Origin: Verrucomicrobiota bacterium
GTDB lineage: Bacteria > Verrucomicrobiota > Verrucomicrobiia > Opitutales > Opitutaceae
Assembly (NCBI GenBank): GCA_023386835.1
Contig: JAEWIY010000201.1
Span: 16,173 to 80,172 of the forward strand
DNA: 64,000 nt
Reading direction: 5' to 3'
Shown one piece after another: positions 7,530-16,569 of this stretch; position 1 is the first letter of the stretch; each line of letters begins with the position of its first letter. The notes under the pieces are model-generated. The model was not told the DNA's origin. It did not search any database and saw only the letters and a list, made by a program, of their open reading frames with translations. The translations under genes and the position numbers were made by a program.

Positions 7530-8186
7530 ATGATAACGAAGCGCCCTTCCAGCCGCTCGATGCCCGCTTCAACTCATCCTTCGTCTACACTAGCCGCGCT
7601 GCTCACGCGCGCTGCGGGCAATGGGGGCGGACGACGAATCGTCGGCACGTTTCGGGCGACGGGCTCCGTTCGGACGGGTTACACGGCGGACGGCGCAGTG
7701 GCCTACGCTGCCACCACGGAGCTTCCCGCAGCGAGCGCCACGGTGACCTTTGAAGCTTCGGAGTTGCTGGATAACGAAAGCGAAGCACCCCGTTCATTCG
7801 TTGTCGGTCGGATCTCTTTCGCGTGCCATCAACACCCCGCGCTGGAGTCGCTCGAGCTGCACCTGTCCGTCATGAGCGGCGACCGTCAGCGGACGATGTC
7901 GCCGCTGACGCGTCTGCTGATGCTTTTCCAGACCGGCCCGGCCACGACCGCGCCGTGGCCCACGTTTGTCCATCGGCCCTGGCAAGGCTGGCCGCAGTTT
8001 GTGGAGCCGCAGGGAACGCTCGGCGAGGAGGCAACTGAGGAGTCGAGTGGGTGGCGAACCGGTTTTCTGCGCCTGCCCTTGATGTTCGGGCCCGACGATC
8101 CGCCTCGTTTCGCCTGCCTCGGCTTGCGCTGGTATGAGTGGCCCGAACAGCACGTGGACCGTGCCGGGCAAGGTGGTTACCGGTAA
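7530..8186 (+). CDS. hypothetical protein
   Basis: A 218-residue frame with ATG start. The first 30 residues are Ser/Thr/Arg-rich and probably disordered. The middle reads as strands (R-R-I-V-G-T-F-R-A-T-G, A-S-A-T-V-T-F-E-A, S-F-V-V-G-R-I-S-F-A-C), then an amphipathic helix (L-E-S-L-E-L-H-L-S-V-M), and the C-terminal half is rich in Trp, Pro and Arg (W-P-Q-F-V-E-P, L-R-W-Y-E-W-P-E). It has no membrane span or signal peptide. The hydrophobic periodicity and low Cys content favour a real gene over a chance frame, but no family is recognised. A later Met in the N-terminal 30 residues could be the true start. It lies 56 bases upstream of the SPW gene, same strand. Confidence 0.55.
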   Translation: MITKRPSSRSMPASTHPSSTLAALLTRAAGNGGGRRIVGTFRATGSVRTGYTADGAVAYAATTELPAASATVTFEASELLDNESEAPRSFVVGRISFACHQHPALESLELHLSVMSGDRQRTMSPLTRLLMLFQTGPATTAPWPTFVHRPWQGWPQFVEPQGTLGEEATEESSGWRTGFLRLPLMFGPDDPPRFACLGLRWYEWPEQHVDRAGQGGYR

Positions 8187-8242
8187 GGCAACAGGGCGCC
8201 TGCCGGATGTTCGTCCACACCACGGGTAACCTAGGTTGACCC

Positions 8243-8617
8243 ATGAAGATTCTCCCTCGCTGGGTTCACGGGGTCCTGGACTACGTCGTCAGTGTGTTCC
8301 TGCTCCTCGCGCCGACGCTGCTGGGCTTCCGGATTGGTGGGGCTGCGCAATGGCTTCCGGTCGCCTTGGGTGCCGTGGGCATCTTCTACAGCTTGCTGAC
8401 GCGTTATGAACTCGGAGCGGTGCCGCTGCTCAGTTTTCGCACGCACCTGGTGCTCGATACCCTCCATGGCGTGCTGCTCGCCCTGTCTCCGTGGGTCTTC
8501 GGGTTCGCCGATCGGGTTTGGGTGCCGCATCTCACGCTGGGTGTCCTCGAACTGATGGTCGTGCTGCTCAGCCGCGGTGAAGCCCACGCAGACACGAGGC
8601 CACCGATTCGTTTTTAG
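8243..8617 (+). CDS. SPW-repeat-like membrane protein
   Basis: A 124-residue integral membrane protein with four hydrophobic helices (about 9-27, 34-50, 62-82, 88-108). It shows W-V-H-G-V-L-D-Y early, and L-S-P-W-V-F-G-F at about 80-87, the Ser-Pro-Trp signature of SPW-type small membrane proteins. Such proteins are widespread, often near stress genes, with no assigned activity. Its stop codon overlaps the stop of the convergent amine oxidase gene (shared bases 8614-8617). Confidence 0.75.
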   Translation: MKILPRWVHGVLDYVVSVFLLLAPTLLGFRIGGAAQWLPVALGAVGIFYSLLTRYELGAVPLLSFRTHLVLDTLHGVLLALSPWVFGFADRVWVPHLTLGVLELMVVLLSRGEAHADTRPPIRF

Positions 8618-9975
8618 CCGCTGCTCGCCCGACCGCGCAGCCGCGACACCGGCTCTCGCCGCAGGCCGCCGCGCCGCTCCCACGCGGACCGCACCGCCTG
8701 GCCGGCCCGTTCGCCACTGCCCACCGCGGCATGCACCGTGCCCAGCTCAACCGCCGTGGAGAACGCTTCGCCGGCGAAGAACAGCGTGTCCTCCACCGGC
8801 TGCGAGGCGACCTCCGGTGCCAGGTCGGCTCCGGCCGCCGAAAAGCTGTAGGCACCGCGTGAATACGGATCCCGGCTCCAGTTGTGGAGCCGCCAGTCCA
8901 GAATGCGCCGCTCGAGTTCCGACCGCGCCACTCCGACGATCCGGCTGAGGCTGTCCAGCGCCTGTTCGAACAGTTCCTCATCCCGCGCGCCCGACGCGGC
9001 GGCGGCGCCGGGGCCACCCCACCAGCCCACCAGAACAGGTGCCGGGGCGCGCGCCCACCAGACCGGGAAGGCGCGCTGATCGCTTTGGACGAACCCAAAG
9101 TGGGCGCCCTCCTGTTCGCGCAAAGCGGCCGGCAACAGCGGCTGTTGCCAGAGATCGTCACTCATGCGGAACAGGATCCGGTGCGCGTGCCCCCAGCCCA
9201 TCCTCTGCCAGCGCGCGTAGTGTTCGATCAACGGCGGAGAGAAGCGTGGCGACGCGTCACGCGCCTGCAACACGCCCAGCGGCACCGTCACGATCACCGC
9301 CTTGGCCCGCCAAACCGCCGAGGCGGCGGACGACGACACTTCAACCTTGCCGGGGCGCCAAACGATTTCGTCCACGGGCGCGCAAAGCACCAGTGATCCC
9401 CCGGCGCGTTCGAACCGCTGCACCAACACCTCCAGCAACCGGCTGTAGCCTCCACTCGCGCGGCGCTGCGTCTCATCCGCGCCCGAAGCGGCAAACAGCG
9501 TGCGTGCGCTCATCCGTCCCGGGTCCGCCGCGTGAAAGCCGGCCACCATCCGGCGCACCTGTTCGTGGTCCGCCGGTGGCAGGTCGGTGCCTTCGTGCCG
9601 CAGCCACTCGTCAACGGAACCGTTGTACCATGGCCCGATTCTCCGACCGATCGCGTCCATCCGCTCCCAGAGATCCGGCGCCGGGCGCAGTCGGTCGTCT
9701 TCAAATTGCCAATACTGCTCCGACACCGGCTCCAGCGCCGTGCCACTCGCCTCCGCCAACCTGACCAGCGCCTCCGCCGGGCCATGCAGAAACTCGGCCC
9801 CGAGTTCCGCCACCTCCGGCCACGCGGGCAACGCGAGCGAGCGGACGCGTCCGCCCCAGCGCGCCCGGGCCTCCACGATCGCCACGCGGGCACCCGCCTC
9901 GGCCAGGACGGCTCCCGCCATCAATCCGGCCGCTCCCGCGCCGATCACCACCGCATCCATCTCCAGTGACTGCAT
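8614..9975 (-). CDS. FAD-dependent amine oxidase (flavin monoamine oxidase family)
   Basis: A 453-residue flavoprotein. The dinucleotide-binding motif is at the N-terminus (V-V-I-G12-A-G14-A-A-G17 with V-E-A-R-A-R-W-G-G-R-V-R), and the C-terminal FAD-contact segment reads L-F-F-A-G-E-A-F-S-T ... G-T-V-H-A-A-V-G-S-G. This arrangement is that of the monoamine/polyamine oxidase group, which oxidise amines with release of aldehyde and hydrogen peroxide; the substrate is not predictable. It has no signal peptide. The frame is open to 10122, but the Met at 9975 (or 9960) begins the Rossmann strand and is preferred. Convergent with the SPW gene, four shared bases at the stops. Confidence 0.87.
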   Translation of the reverse strand: MQSLEMDAVVIGAGAAGLMAGAVLAEAGARVAIVEARARWGGRVRSLALPAWPEVAELGAEFLHGPAEALVRLAEASGTALEPVSEQYWQFEDDRLRPAPDLWERMDAIGRRIGPWYNGSVDEWLRHEGTDLPPADHEQVRRMVAGFHAADPGRMSARTLFAASGADETQRRASGGYSRLLEVLVQRFERAGGSLVLCAPVDEIVWRPGKVEVSSSAASAVWRAKAVIVTVPLGVLQARDASPRFSPPLIEHYARWQRMGWGHAHRILFRMSDDLWQQPLLPAALREQEGAHFGFVQSDQRAFPVWWARAPAPVLVGWWGGPGAAAASGARDEELFEQALDSLSRIVGVARSELERRILDWRLHNWSRDPYSRGAYSFSAAGADLAPEVASQPVEDTLFFAGEAFSTAVELGTVHAAVGSGERAGQAVRSAWERRGGLRREPVSRLRGRASSG

Positions 9976-10307
9976 CCCGCAGTTTACCCGCGACCCGCAC
10001 TCTTCGCCACCTGCCCCACGCATCGGATGTGCACGCAGGCGAAGTTCGCTCATCGCCGCCGCTGGAAAGCGCTGGCTGAGGCCGCGTGCCTGCCACGGCG
10101 CGGAGAGCCCGTGCACCGCCACGCAAATCGTGGGTCAGTGCCGGCAGCTGAAATGCTTTCTCCTCTTCAATCCCCTCCCCACACGCGCTCCCAGCACTCG
10201 GCTCCGGCCCTCACGCGTTCTCCGCTTCCGAGCACGACTTCGACGCTCGCGTCGCGTCAGGGTGACTCTCCATCGCTCGAGCTCACAGGCGTTCTGCTCG
10301 TCTGGCC
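9976..10307 (+). other. 332-base intergenic interval
   Basis: Between the divergent amine oxidase and AI-2E transporter genes. Open frames here lack coding character, and I see no RNA gene or strong terminator. It is presumably a divergent promoter region. Confidence 0.4.
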
Positions 10308-12716
10308 ATGAATCGCTCCCGGTCGCAACTCGCCGAACGGATGGTGCAAGAACATCCCGCGCGGCCGGAGCAGCCGCTGCGCCCGATGCTGGGGCCGCAG
10401 CAGCGCTTTCTCACGTTCGTCACAATCATCCTCGTCGTGACGGTGCTGCACCTCGCCGCTGACGTGCTCATCCCGATCGCGCTCGCTGCGCTGCTGACGT
10501 TCCTGCTGACGCCGCTGGTTATTCGTCTGCAGCGCCTGCGGGTGCCGAAGGTGCCAGCGGTTATCCTGACCGTGCTGCTGGCGATCGGCGTGCTGGGTGG
10601 CGTCGGCTGGATCGTGACGACGCAGTTGATCGACCTCGCGCAAAAGCTGCCGGACTACGAGCGCAACATCTACACCAAGGCCGAATCATTGCGCCGCTCC
10701 TCCGGCGAGCCGAACGCCTTCAGCCGCGTCTGGGAGATGATCGAAAACCTCCAGGCCAACATCGAGGAAGAGGAACGTGTGGCGCGCCAGATGGAGGCGC
10801 AAACCAACGGGCGGCCCAATGAACCGGAGCCCGTGCCCGTCGAAGTCCGGCCGGTGCGCGAATCCGCGTTTACCTCGGTGGGCCGCTTTGTGAGTCCGCT
10901 GCTCGGCCCGCTTGGCGTCGCCGGCATCACCTTTGTGTTGCTCGTCGCCATGTTGCTGCAGCGGGAGGATCTCCGCGACCGCTTCATCAAGGTTGTGAGC
11001 GCCGGTCGGATCAATGTCGCCACGCAGGCGGTACACGACGCGGCCCGTCGCGTCTCGCGTTATCTGTTTCTTCAGCTGGTGGTGAACGCCACGTACGGCA
11101 TTCCCGTCGGCCTTGGTTTGTACTTCATCGGCATCCCCAATGCGCTGCTCTGGGGCCTGCTTGCGACGGTGCTGCGTTTCATCCCGTTCCTCGGGCCATG
11201 GATCGCCGCGATGTTTCCGGTGGCACTCGCCGCCGCGGTGGCGCCGGGCTGGGAGCAGTTGCTCTACACGATCCTGCTCTTCGTCGTGATGGAATTGGTC
11301 AGCAACAACATTATCGAAGTGTGGTTGTACGGCGCGGGCACGGGCATCTCCAACCTCGCGTTGCTGGTCGCGGCCGTCTTCTGGACGTGGGTTTGGGGAC
11401 CGATCGGGTTGTTCCTCTCCACGCCCATGACCGTCTGCATCCTGGTCATCGGTAAATACGTCCCTGGCCTGCGCTTCCTGAGCATGCTCCTCGGCAGCGA
11501 GCCGGTCCTCGAACCGCCCGCGCAGTTCTATCAGCGCATGCTGGCGATGGACGCTGAAGCCATGCTGGAGCGCGCGGTTGCCTTTGCGAAGAAGGGTTCG
11601 ATGGCCGAGTTTTATGACGGCGTGTACATTCCGGCGCTGATCCTGGCCGAGGAAGATCGCCACCGCGGCACGCTCGCGGAGGTTCGCCAGCGTTTCATCT
11701 TCGAAACGGGCAAGGAACTGATCGACGACCTGGACCGCGCGGTCGTTGAAGAGAACAACGGCGAACCCGAAGCGGATGACGTCGGCATTCCTCCAGACGC
11801 GCCACGCGTTTACATCGTTGCCGCGCGCGATGACGCGGACGAATTGGTGGCGTACATGCTGCAACACCTGCTGCGCGATCGCGGCATGCATGTTGAGGTC
11901 GCGCCGGTGACCATGGCGGTCTCCGAATCCGCCGACCGGATCTGCTCCGAAGGCTTCGATTATGTCGTGATCTCCGCCCTTCCGCCTGCCGCGGTTAACT
12001 CCGCGCGGCAGATGGCACGCATCATCCGTGAACGCTGCCCAGGGGTGCGGTTGCTGGTCGGCATCTGGAGCGAAGCCGCGCAGGTGAGCGACCTGCGCTT
12101 GCGGTTGCGGCAGGTGAAACCCGACGCGGTCGCATCCCGCGTCGGCGAAGCCGTGAACCTGTTGCAACGCCTGGTGAAGCCGGACGAGCGCAACGGCGAG
12201 CGGTCCACCGAGCACGCAGTGGCCGAGGCTGATCAGCCAACGACCGACGTGGTTGAGGAACTCGGGTTGCGCGATGTCGAGGCGGACGTGCGATTCGACA
12301 TCCTTTCGCGCGACCTCGCGCAGGCTTTCGACGTCCCAGTGTCCCTCGTGACGATCGTGGACTTCGATCGCAAGTATTGGGAAACTCACCACGGCCTGCC
12401 GCCGGACCTCATGAACCATCCCGCCGACGGTGAGGAGGAGGCCACGGTGCCAACCCCAACGCTCAGCGGAGAAGATTTTAAGGTGGTGGAGGACGTGACC
12501 AAGGAGGACGCCGGCGCGAACCCACCGTTCCTGGCTGAACGCGGCGTGCGCTTTTACGCCTGCGTCGCGCTGCGCCGCCCGAGCGGGCAGGCGGTTGGCA
12601 CATTGTGTGTCATCGACACCAAACCCCGGAAGATCACGTCAGCCGAGTCGGCCCTGCTTCGCCAGCGCGCGATCGAATTTATGGCGGCAGTGGAAAGTCA
12701 GCCAGCCGCCACCTGA
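10308..12716 (+). CDS. AI-2E family transporter (PerM-like) fused to Rossmann-like and GAF domains
   Basis: An 802-residue fusion. About residues 38-395 form an AI-2E/PerM-type permease: two early spans, an amphipathic insert with charged residues, then further spans including V-N-A-T-Y-G-I-P-V-G-L-G-L-Y and F-I-P-F-L-G-P-W-I-A, and the family's late L-S-T-P-M-T. After a helical region with R-M-L-A-M-D-A-E-A, residues about 498-620 look like a receiver/B12-binding-type Rossmann fold (V-Y-I-V-A-A-R-D-D-A ... Y-V-V-I-S-A-L-P-P-A). Residues about 650-795 resemble a GAF domain (F-D-V-P-V-S-L-V-T-I-V-D, then Q-A-V-G-T-L-C-V-I-D). PerM-type proteins export small molecules; the tail suggests regulation by a ligand. 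The next gene, transketolase, begins 124 bases later. Confidence 0.85.
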   Translation: MNRSRSQLAERMVQEHPARPEQPLRPMLGPQQRFLTFVTIILVVTVLHLAADVLIPIALAALLTFLLTPLVIRLQRLRVPKVPAVILTVLLAIGVLGGVGWIVTTQLIDLAQKLPDYERNIYTKAESLRRSSGEPNAFSRVWEMIENLQANIEEEERVARQMEAQTNGRPNEPEPVPVEVRPVRESAFTSVGRFVSPLLGPLGVAGITFVLLVAMLLQREDLRDRFIKVVSAGRINVATQAVHDAARRVSRYLFLQLVVNATYGIPVGLGLYFIGIPNALLWGLLATVLRFIPFLGPWIAAMFPVALAAAVAPGWEQLLYTILLFVVMELVSNNIIEVWLYGAGTGISNLALLVAAVFWTWVWGPIGLFLSTPMTVCILVIGKYVPGLRFLSMLLGSEPVLEPPAQFYQRMLAMDAEAMLERAVAFAKKGSMAEFYDGVYIPALILAEEDRHRGTLAEVRQRFIFETGKELIDDLDRAVVEENNGEPEADDVGIPPDAPRVYIVAARDDADELVAYMLQHLLRDRGMHVEVAPVTMAVSESADRICSEGFDYVVISALPPAAVNSARQMARIIRERCPGVRLLVGIWSEAAQVSDLRLRLRQVKPDAVASRVGEAVNLLQRLVKPDERNGERSTEHAVAEADQPTTDVVEELGLRDVEADVRFDILSRDLAQAFDVPVSLVTIVDFDRKYWETHHGLPPDLMNHPADGEEEATVPTPTLSGEDFKVVEDVTKEDAGANPPFLAERGVRFYACVALRRPSGQAVGTLCVIDTKPRKITSAESALLRQRAIEFMAAVESQPAAT

Positions 12717-12840
12717 GCGGCGCGGTTTCCGTCGAATTCTGCGGCTCGGTGAACCACTGGCGGCCTCGCCGGTCCGAGCCCAGCCGACGTTCGGTCGGCG
12801 GGTCCAGGCTTCATCAGACAACCTTCCCACTGCGGACCCG

Positions 12841-14736
12841 ATGAAAACTTCCCTTGCTCTCGAGACGCTCACCCAGCTGGCCCGCGAAATTCGCGCCAGC
12901 TGCCTGCAGCAATCCACCGACGCCGGTTCCGGTCACCCGACCTCGTCCCTTTCCGCCGCGGATCTGATGACGGTCCTGTTTTTTGGCGGCTTTTTTCATT
13001 ACGATCCCGATCAGCCGGATCATCCCAACAACGACCGGCTGATCTTTTCGAAGGGACACGCCTCGCCACTGTTCTACGCGCTCTGGGCCGCCGCCGGCAC
13101 GATCTCCGACGAGGAACTGACGACCTACCGACAGTTCGGCAGCCGGCTCGAGGGGCATCCGACGCCGCGCTTTCCGAACGCCGAAGCCGCCACGGGCTCG
13201 CTGGGTCAGGGCCTCGCCATCGGGCTTGGACTGGCGTTGAACGCGCAGCGTCTCGATCAACTGCCGTACCGGACGTATGTGCTGCTCGGTGACAGCGAAA
13301 TGTCCGAAGGATCGCAGTGGGAGGCGCTGCAACTCGCGGCGCACTACCGTCTGCATCAACTCACCGCGATCGTGGACGTCAATCGACTCGGCCAATCGCG
13401 CGCCACCATGCTGGGTCACGACCTCGATACCTACGCGAAGCGCGCGGAGGCGTTCGGCTGGCAACCGCTGATCGTCGACGGCCACGACCTCGAACAGATC
13501 GCTGACGCCTACCGGCAGGCAACCACCGGCACCGAGCGGCCAACCATGATCCTGGCGCGCACGATCAAGGGGAAGGGGGTCTCGTTTCTCGAAGACGCGG
13601 ATAACTGGCACGGCAAACCCGTGAAAGCGCAACAGCTGCAGCAGGCCTTGGACGAACTCGCGCCACAACCGGAGCAACGCACGATCCAACCGCTGCCGAA
13701 GCCGGAAAATCGTCGCCCCGTCTCCGCTTCTGCCCGAGCCGCCCAACCGGCCAAATACAAGGCCGGTGACAAAGTCGCCACGCGCTCCGCTTACGGAGAT
13801 GCCCTCCGTCGCCTCGCGCCAGCTCACCCGGCGCTCGTCGCCCTCGATGCCGAAGTCAGCAACTCGACGATGTCAGAGGAACTCTGCGATGCGGCACCGG
13901 AGCGCTTTTTCGAAATGTACATCGCGGAGCAGGCGATGGTCGGCACGGCTCAAGGCTTGGCCGCCCGCGGCAAGATCCCGTTTGTCTCCACGTTTGCGGC
14001 CTTCCTCTCGCGCGCTTTCGACCAGATTCGGATGAGTCAGTACTCCAACGCGAACATCAAGTTCGTCGGATCCCACGCGGGGGTGTCGATCGGTGAGGAC
14101 GGCCCGTCCCAGATGGGGCTCGAGGACGTTGCCATGTTCCGCACCCTGCCCTCCGCGGTGGTGCTGCACCCGGCCGACGCTGTCGCGACTGAACAACTCG
14201 TCGAGGCGGCGCTGAAACATGATGGCATCGTGTACCTGCGGACGCTGCGCCAAAAGGTGCCGGTCCTCTACGCCGCGAAGGACACGTTCACCGTCGGCGG
14301 CTCGAAGGTCCTGCGCCAATCAGCCGAGGACGTGGCCACGGTCGTCGCCGCCGGCACGACCGTCCATGAGGCCCTGGCGGCTTATGAGCAACTGCTGGAG
14401 CGCGGCCAGCGTATTCGCGTGGTGGATGCGTACTCCATCCAGCCGATCGATCAGGAAACGTTGCAAAAGGCCGCCGCGGCCACAGGCCGGGTCGTCACGG
14501 TGGAAGATCATGCCGCCGCGGGCGGTTTGGGTGAAGCCGTGCTCTCCGCCCTCGCCTCGCGTCCGGTTCCCACAGAGGTGCTGGCCGTCCGACGCCGGCC
14601 CATGAGTGGCACGGGCGAGGAGTTGCGGGACTACGAAGGGATTTCGGCCGATGGAATCATGGCGGCCGTCGAGCGACTGGTGTCCCGCATTTCCTCCTCC
14701 ACGCGCGCCCATCCAACGTCCGCAGCGCGCGGTTAG
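12841..14736 (+). CDS. tkt: transketolase
   Basis: A 631-residue thiamine-diphosphate enzyme that moves two-carbon units between sugar phosphates in the pentose phosphate pathway. The N-terminal half has S-G-S-G-H-P-T-S-S-like G-S-G-H-P, G-S-L-G-Q-G-L and the cofactor motif G-D151-S-E-M-S-E-G-S-x-W-E-A (G-D-S instead of the usual G-D-G). The central half has the catalytic Glu363 (M-Y-I-A-E-Q) and S-H-A-G-V-S-I-G-E-D-G-P-S-Q. The C-terminal domain is complete. The length and single-chain form are like the short animal/archaeal-related type rather than the ~660-residue E. coli type. ATG 12841 is chosen because upstream sequence lacks coding character. It converges with trpF, sharing TTAG at 14733-14736. 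Confidence 0.93.
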   Translation: MKTSLALETLTQLAREIRASCLQQSTDAGSGHPTSSLSAADLMTVLFFGGFFHYDPDQPDHPNNDRLIFSKGHASPLFYALWAAAGTISDEELTTYRQFGSRLEGHPTPRFPNAEAATGSLGQGLAIGLGLALNAQRLDQLPYRTYVLLGDSEMSEGSQWEALQLAAHYRLHQLTAIVDVNRLGQSRATMLGHDLDTYAKRAEAFGWQPLIVDGHDLEQIADAYRQATTGTERPTMILARTIKGKGVSFLEDADNWHGKPVKAQQLQQALDELAPQPEQRTIQPLPKPENRRPVSASARAAQPAKYKAGDKVATRSAYGDALRRLAPAHPALVALDAEVSNSTMSEELCDAAPERFFEMYIAEQAMVGTAQGLAARGKIPFVSTFAAFLSRAFDQIRMSQYSNANIKFVGSHAGVSIGEDGPSQMGLEDVAMFRTLPSAVVLHPADAVATEQLVEAALKHDGIVYLRTLRQKVPVLYAAKDTFTVGGSKVLRQSAEDVATVVAAGTTVHEALAAYEQLLERGQRIRVVDAYSIQPIDQETLQKAAAATGRVVTVEDHAAAGGLGEAVLSALASRPVPTEVLAVRRRPMSGTGEELRDYEGISADGIMAAVERLVSRISSSTRAHPTSAARG

Positions 14737-15404
14737 GTTTTCGGCGGCGGCGCCGTGCGGGCACGGTGGAGCGCCACCACGAAGGACTTCATCTTCGCGT
14801 GGTCCTTCAGACCCGGTGAAGCTTCAACGCCGCTATTCACGTCAACGGCGCGGGCGCGCGACTCGGTCAGGGCGTCCGCGATATTGTCCGGATTCAACCC
14901 ACCCGCCAGGACCCAGGTGTGGTCAGGATAGGCGCGCTGCAACTCGGCAAACCGAGGCCAGTCGCCGACTCGGCCTGAGCCGCCGAATCCATCCGGCCGA
15001 TACGTGTCGATGAGGAACGTCCCCGCCAAGGGCAGCCATTCCGGTCGGAAGGGTTCACCCGGCGCCAGCCGCGGCGCGAGCCAGAGCCGCGACGGCATCA
15101 CGCGCTCGGACCAGCGAGTGAGGGTCTCCAGCGGCGTATCGCTCCGAAAATGCAGCTGAAAACGGTCGAAATCCTCCTGCTGCGCTGCCTCCAGCTGTTC
15201 ATCACTCGGCTCGACCATCACCGCGACCCGCTTTCGCCCGGTGGGCAGCCGCAGGTGCATCGAACGGTACGCGAGCAACGACAGATAGCGCGGCGACGAC
15301 GGATGCAGGATAAAACCGAGATAATCCGCGCCGACGCGATCGGCCAGCTCCGCGTCCACCAGACTCGTGAGCCCACAAACCTTGAGCCGGACACCGTCAA
15401 TCAT
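14733..15404 (-). CDS. trpF: phosphoribosylanthranilate isomerase
   Basis: A 223-residue TIM-barrel enzyme converting phosphoribosylanthranilate to CdRP in tryptophan synthesis. Catalytic Cys10 lies in L-K-V-C-G-L-T, with the acid Asp in F-L-I-D-T-Y. The phosphate-binding loops are L-A-G-G-L-N-P-D-N-I and V-D-V-N-S-G-V-E-A-S-P-G. Other trp genes are not in this window, so trpF stands apart from a trp operon. It follows the DegT aminotransferase by 49 bases on the same strand and may be co-transcribed with it and cobA-hemD. Confidence 0.92.
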   Translation of the reverse strand: MIDGVRLKVCGLTSLVDAELADRVGADYLGFILHPSSPRYLSLLAYRSMHLRLPTGRKRVAVMVEPSDEQLEAAQQEDFDRFQLHFRSDTPLETLTRWSERVMPSRLWLAPRLAPGEPFRPEWLPLAGTFLIDTYRPDGFGGSGRVGDWPRFAELQRAYPDHTWVLAGGLNPDNIADALTESRARAVDVNSGVEASPGLKDHAKMKSFVVALHRARTAPPPKT

Positions 15405-15453
15405 GACATCACTTCGAATCGTGGCTCGCGCTCCATCCGCTGATCGTGCCGCG

Positions 15454-16554
15454 TCATCCGGAGAACGCGTTGAGGCTCGTCACCACGTGGCTGATCTCCT
15501 CCTCGGTCAGTTCGGGGAAGATCGGCAGACTCAGGCAGGTGCGCGCCGCCTGTTCCGCCACCGGCAACGAGCCACCGGACTGGCCGAGTGCTTCGTAACA
15601 GGGCTGCAGGTGCAAGGGCGCCGGATAGATCAGATCGGTTCCGACTCCACACTTGGTCAGGTGCTCACGCAGCGCGTCGCGCCGTGGATGCAGCAGGGTG
15701 AACTGGTGATAAACCGAGTCTCCCCACGCCGGAGGCGCCGGCAGCTGAACATCCTCGCGCCGGATCTCAGCCCGATAACGCGCCGCGATCGCCCGGCGGC
15801 GCTCAGTCCATTTCGACAGGTGCCGCAATTTCACCCGCAACGCGCCGGCCTGCAGGCCCTCGAGCCGGTAGTTGTAGCCGATCGCATCGTGCCGGTAGCG
15901 GACCTTCGAACCATGCACCCGGAGGAGCCGAACCGTATCGAGCACCTCGCTCCGCCGGGAGATCACCGCGCCGCCTTCGCCGACTCCGCCGAGGTTTTTG
16001 GTGGGATAGAAGCTGAACGTGCCAGCGTCACCCAGCAGGCCCACGGGCTTGCCGTGATAGGTCGCCAGGTGCGACTGCGCACAGTCTTCAATCACCGCGA
16101 GACCGTGTTTCGCTGCGAGCTGCAGGATCGGGTCCATGTCGGCGGACGTGCCAAACAGATGCACCACTACGATCGCCTTCGTTTGCGGCGTGAGCGCGGC
16201 CTCGATCGTCGCAGCGGTCACCGTGAACGTGTGCGGATCGATATCGCAGAACACCGGCCGGGCGCCCACGTAGCTCGCGGTCCACGCACTCGCGATGAAG
16301 GTGAACGCCGGCACGATGACGTCGTCACCGGGCCCCAACCCAAGCGCCCGGGCGACCAGGTGCAGCGCCGAGGTGCCATTGTTCACGCCGACCGCATCCC
16401 TTGCACCGGAGGCGGCCGCGAACTCGCGTTCTAACGCCTCCACATCGGCGCCAAGACAAAACCGGGAGCCATCATACGTAGAGGCAAACGACTCCAGGAT
16501 TTCCGCCCGCAGTTCGCGGTGCGCGCGACTCAGATCGAGGAAAGGAACCTTCAT
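15454..16554 (-). CDS. DegT/DnrJ/EryC1/StrS family aminotransferase
   Basis: A 366-residue PLP enzyme of the sugar-nucleotide aminotransferase family. The PLP Lys is K186 in S-F-Y-P-T-K-N-L-G-G. The cofactor phosphate and pyridine contacts are in N-N-G-T-S-A-L-H and I-E-D-C-A-Q-S. The C-terminal H-L-Q-P-C-Y segment is typical. These enzymes transaminate keto-sugars on nucleotides for O-antigen, glycan or antibiotic synthesis, but no other sugar-nucleotide gene is close by, so the substrate is open. It starts 15 bases after the stop of cobA-hemD, suggesting one transcript. Confidence 0.9.
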   Translation of the reverse strand: MKVPFLDLSRAHRELRAEILESFASTYDGSRFCLGADVEALEREFAAASGARDAVGVNNGTSALHLVARALGLGPGDDVIVPAFTFIASAWTASYVGARPVFCDIDPHTFTVTAATIEAALTPQTKAIVVVHLFGTSADMDPILQLAAKHGLAVIEDCAQSHLATYHGKPVGLLGDAGTFSFYPTKNLGGVGEGGAVISRRSEVLDTVRLLRVHGSKVRYRHDAIGYNYRLEGLQAGALRVKLRHLSKWTERRRAIAARYRAEIRREDVQLPAPPAWGDSVYHQFTLLHPRRDALREHLTKCGVGTDLIYPAPLHLQPCYEALGQSGGSLPVAEQAARTCLSLPIFPELTEEEISHVVTSLNAFSG

Positions 16555-16569
16555 GACGGGAAAGCCGGA

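Noticed and set aside
10686..12419. A 577-codon minus-strand frame antisense to the AI-2E gene
   Set aside because: It is the reverse of a gene with clear domains; composition is His/Arg-rich without coding character.
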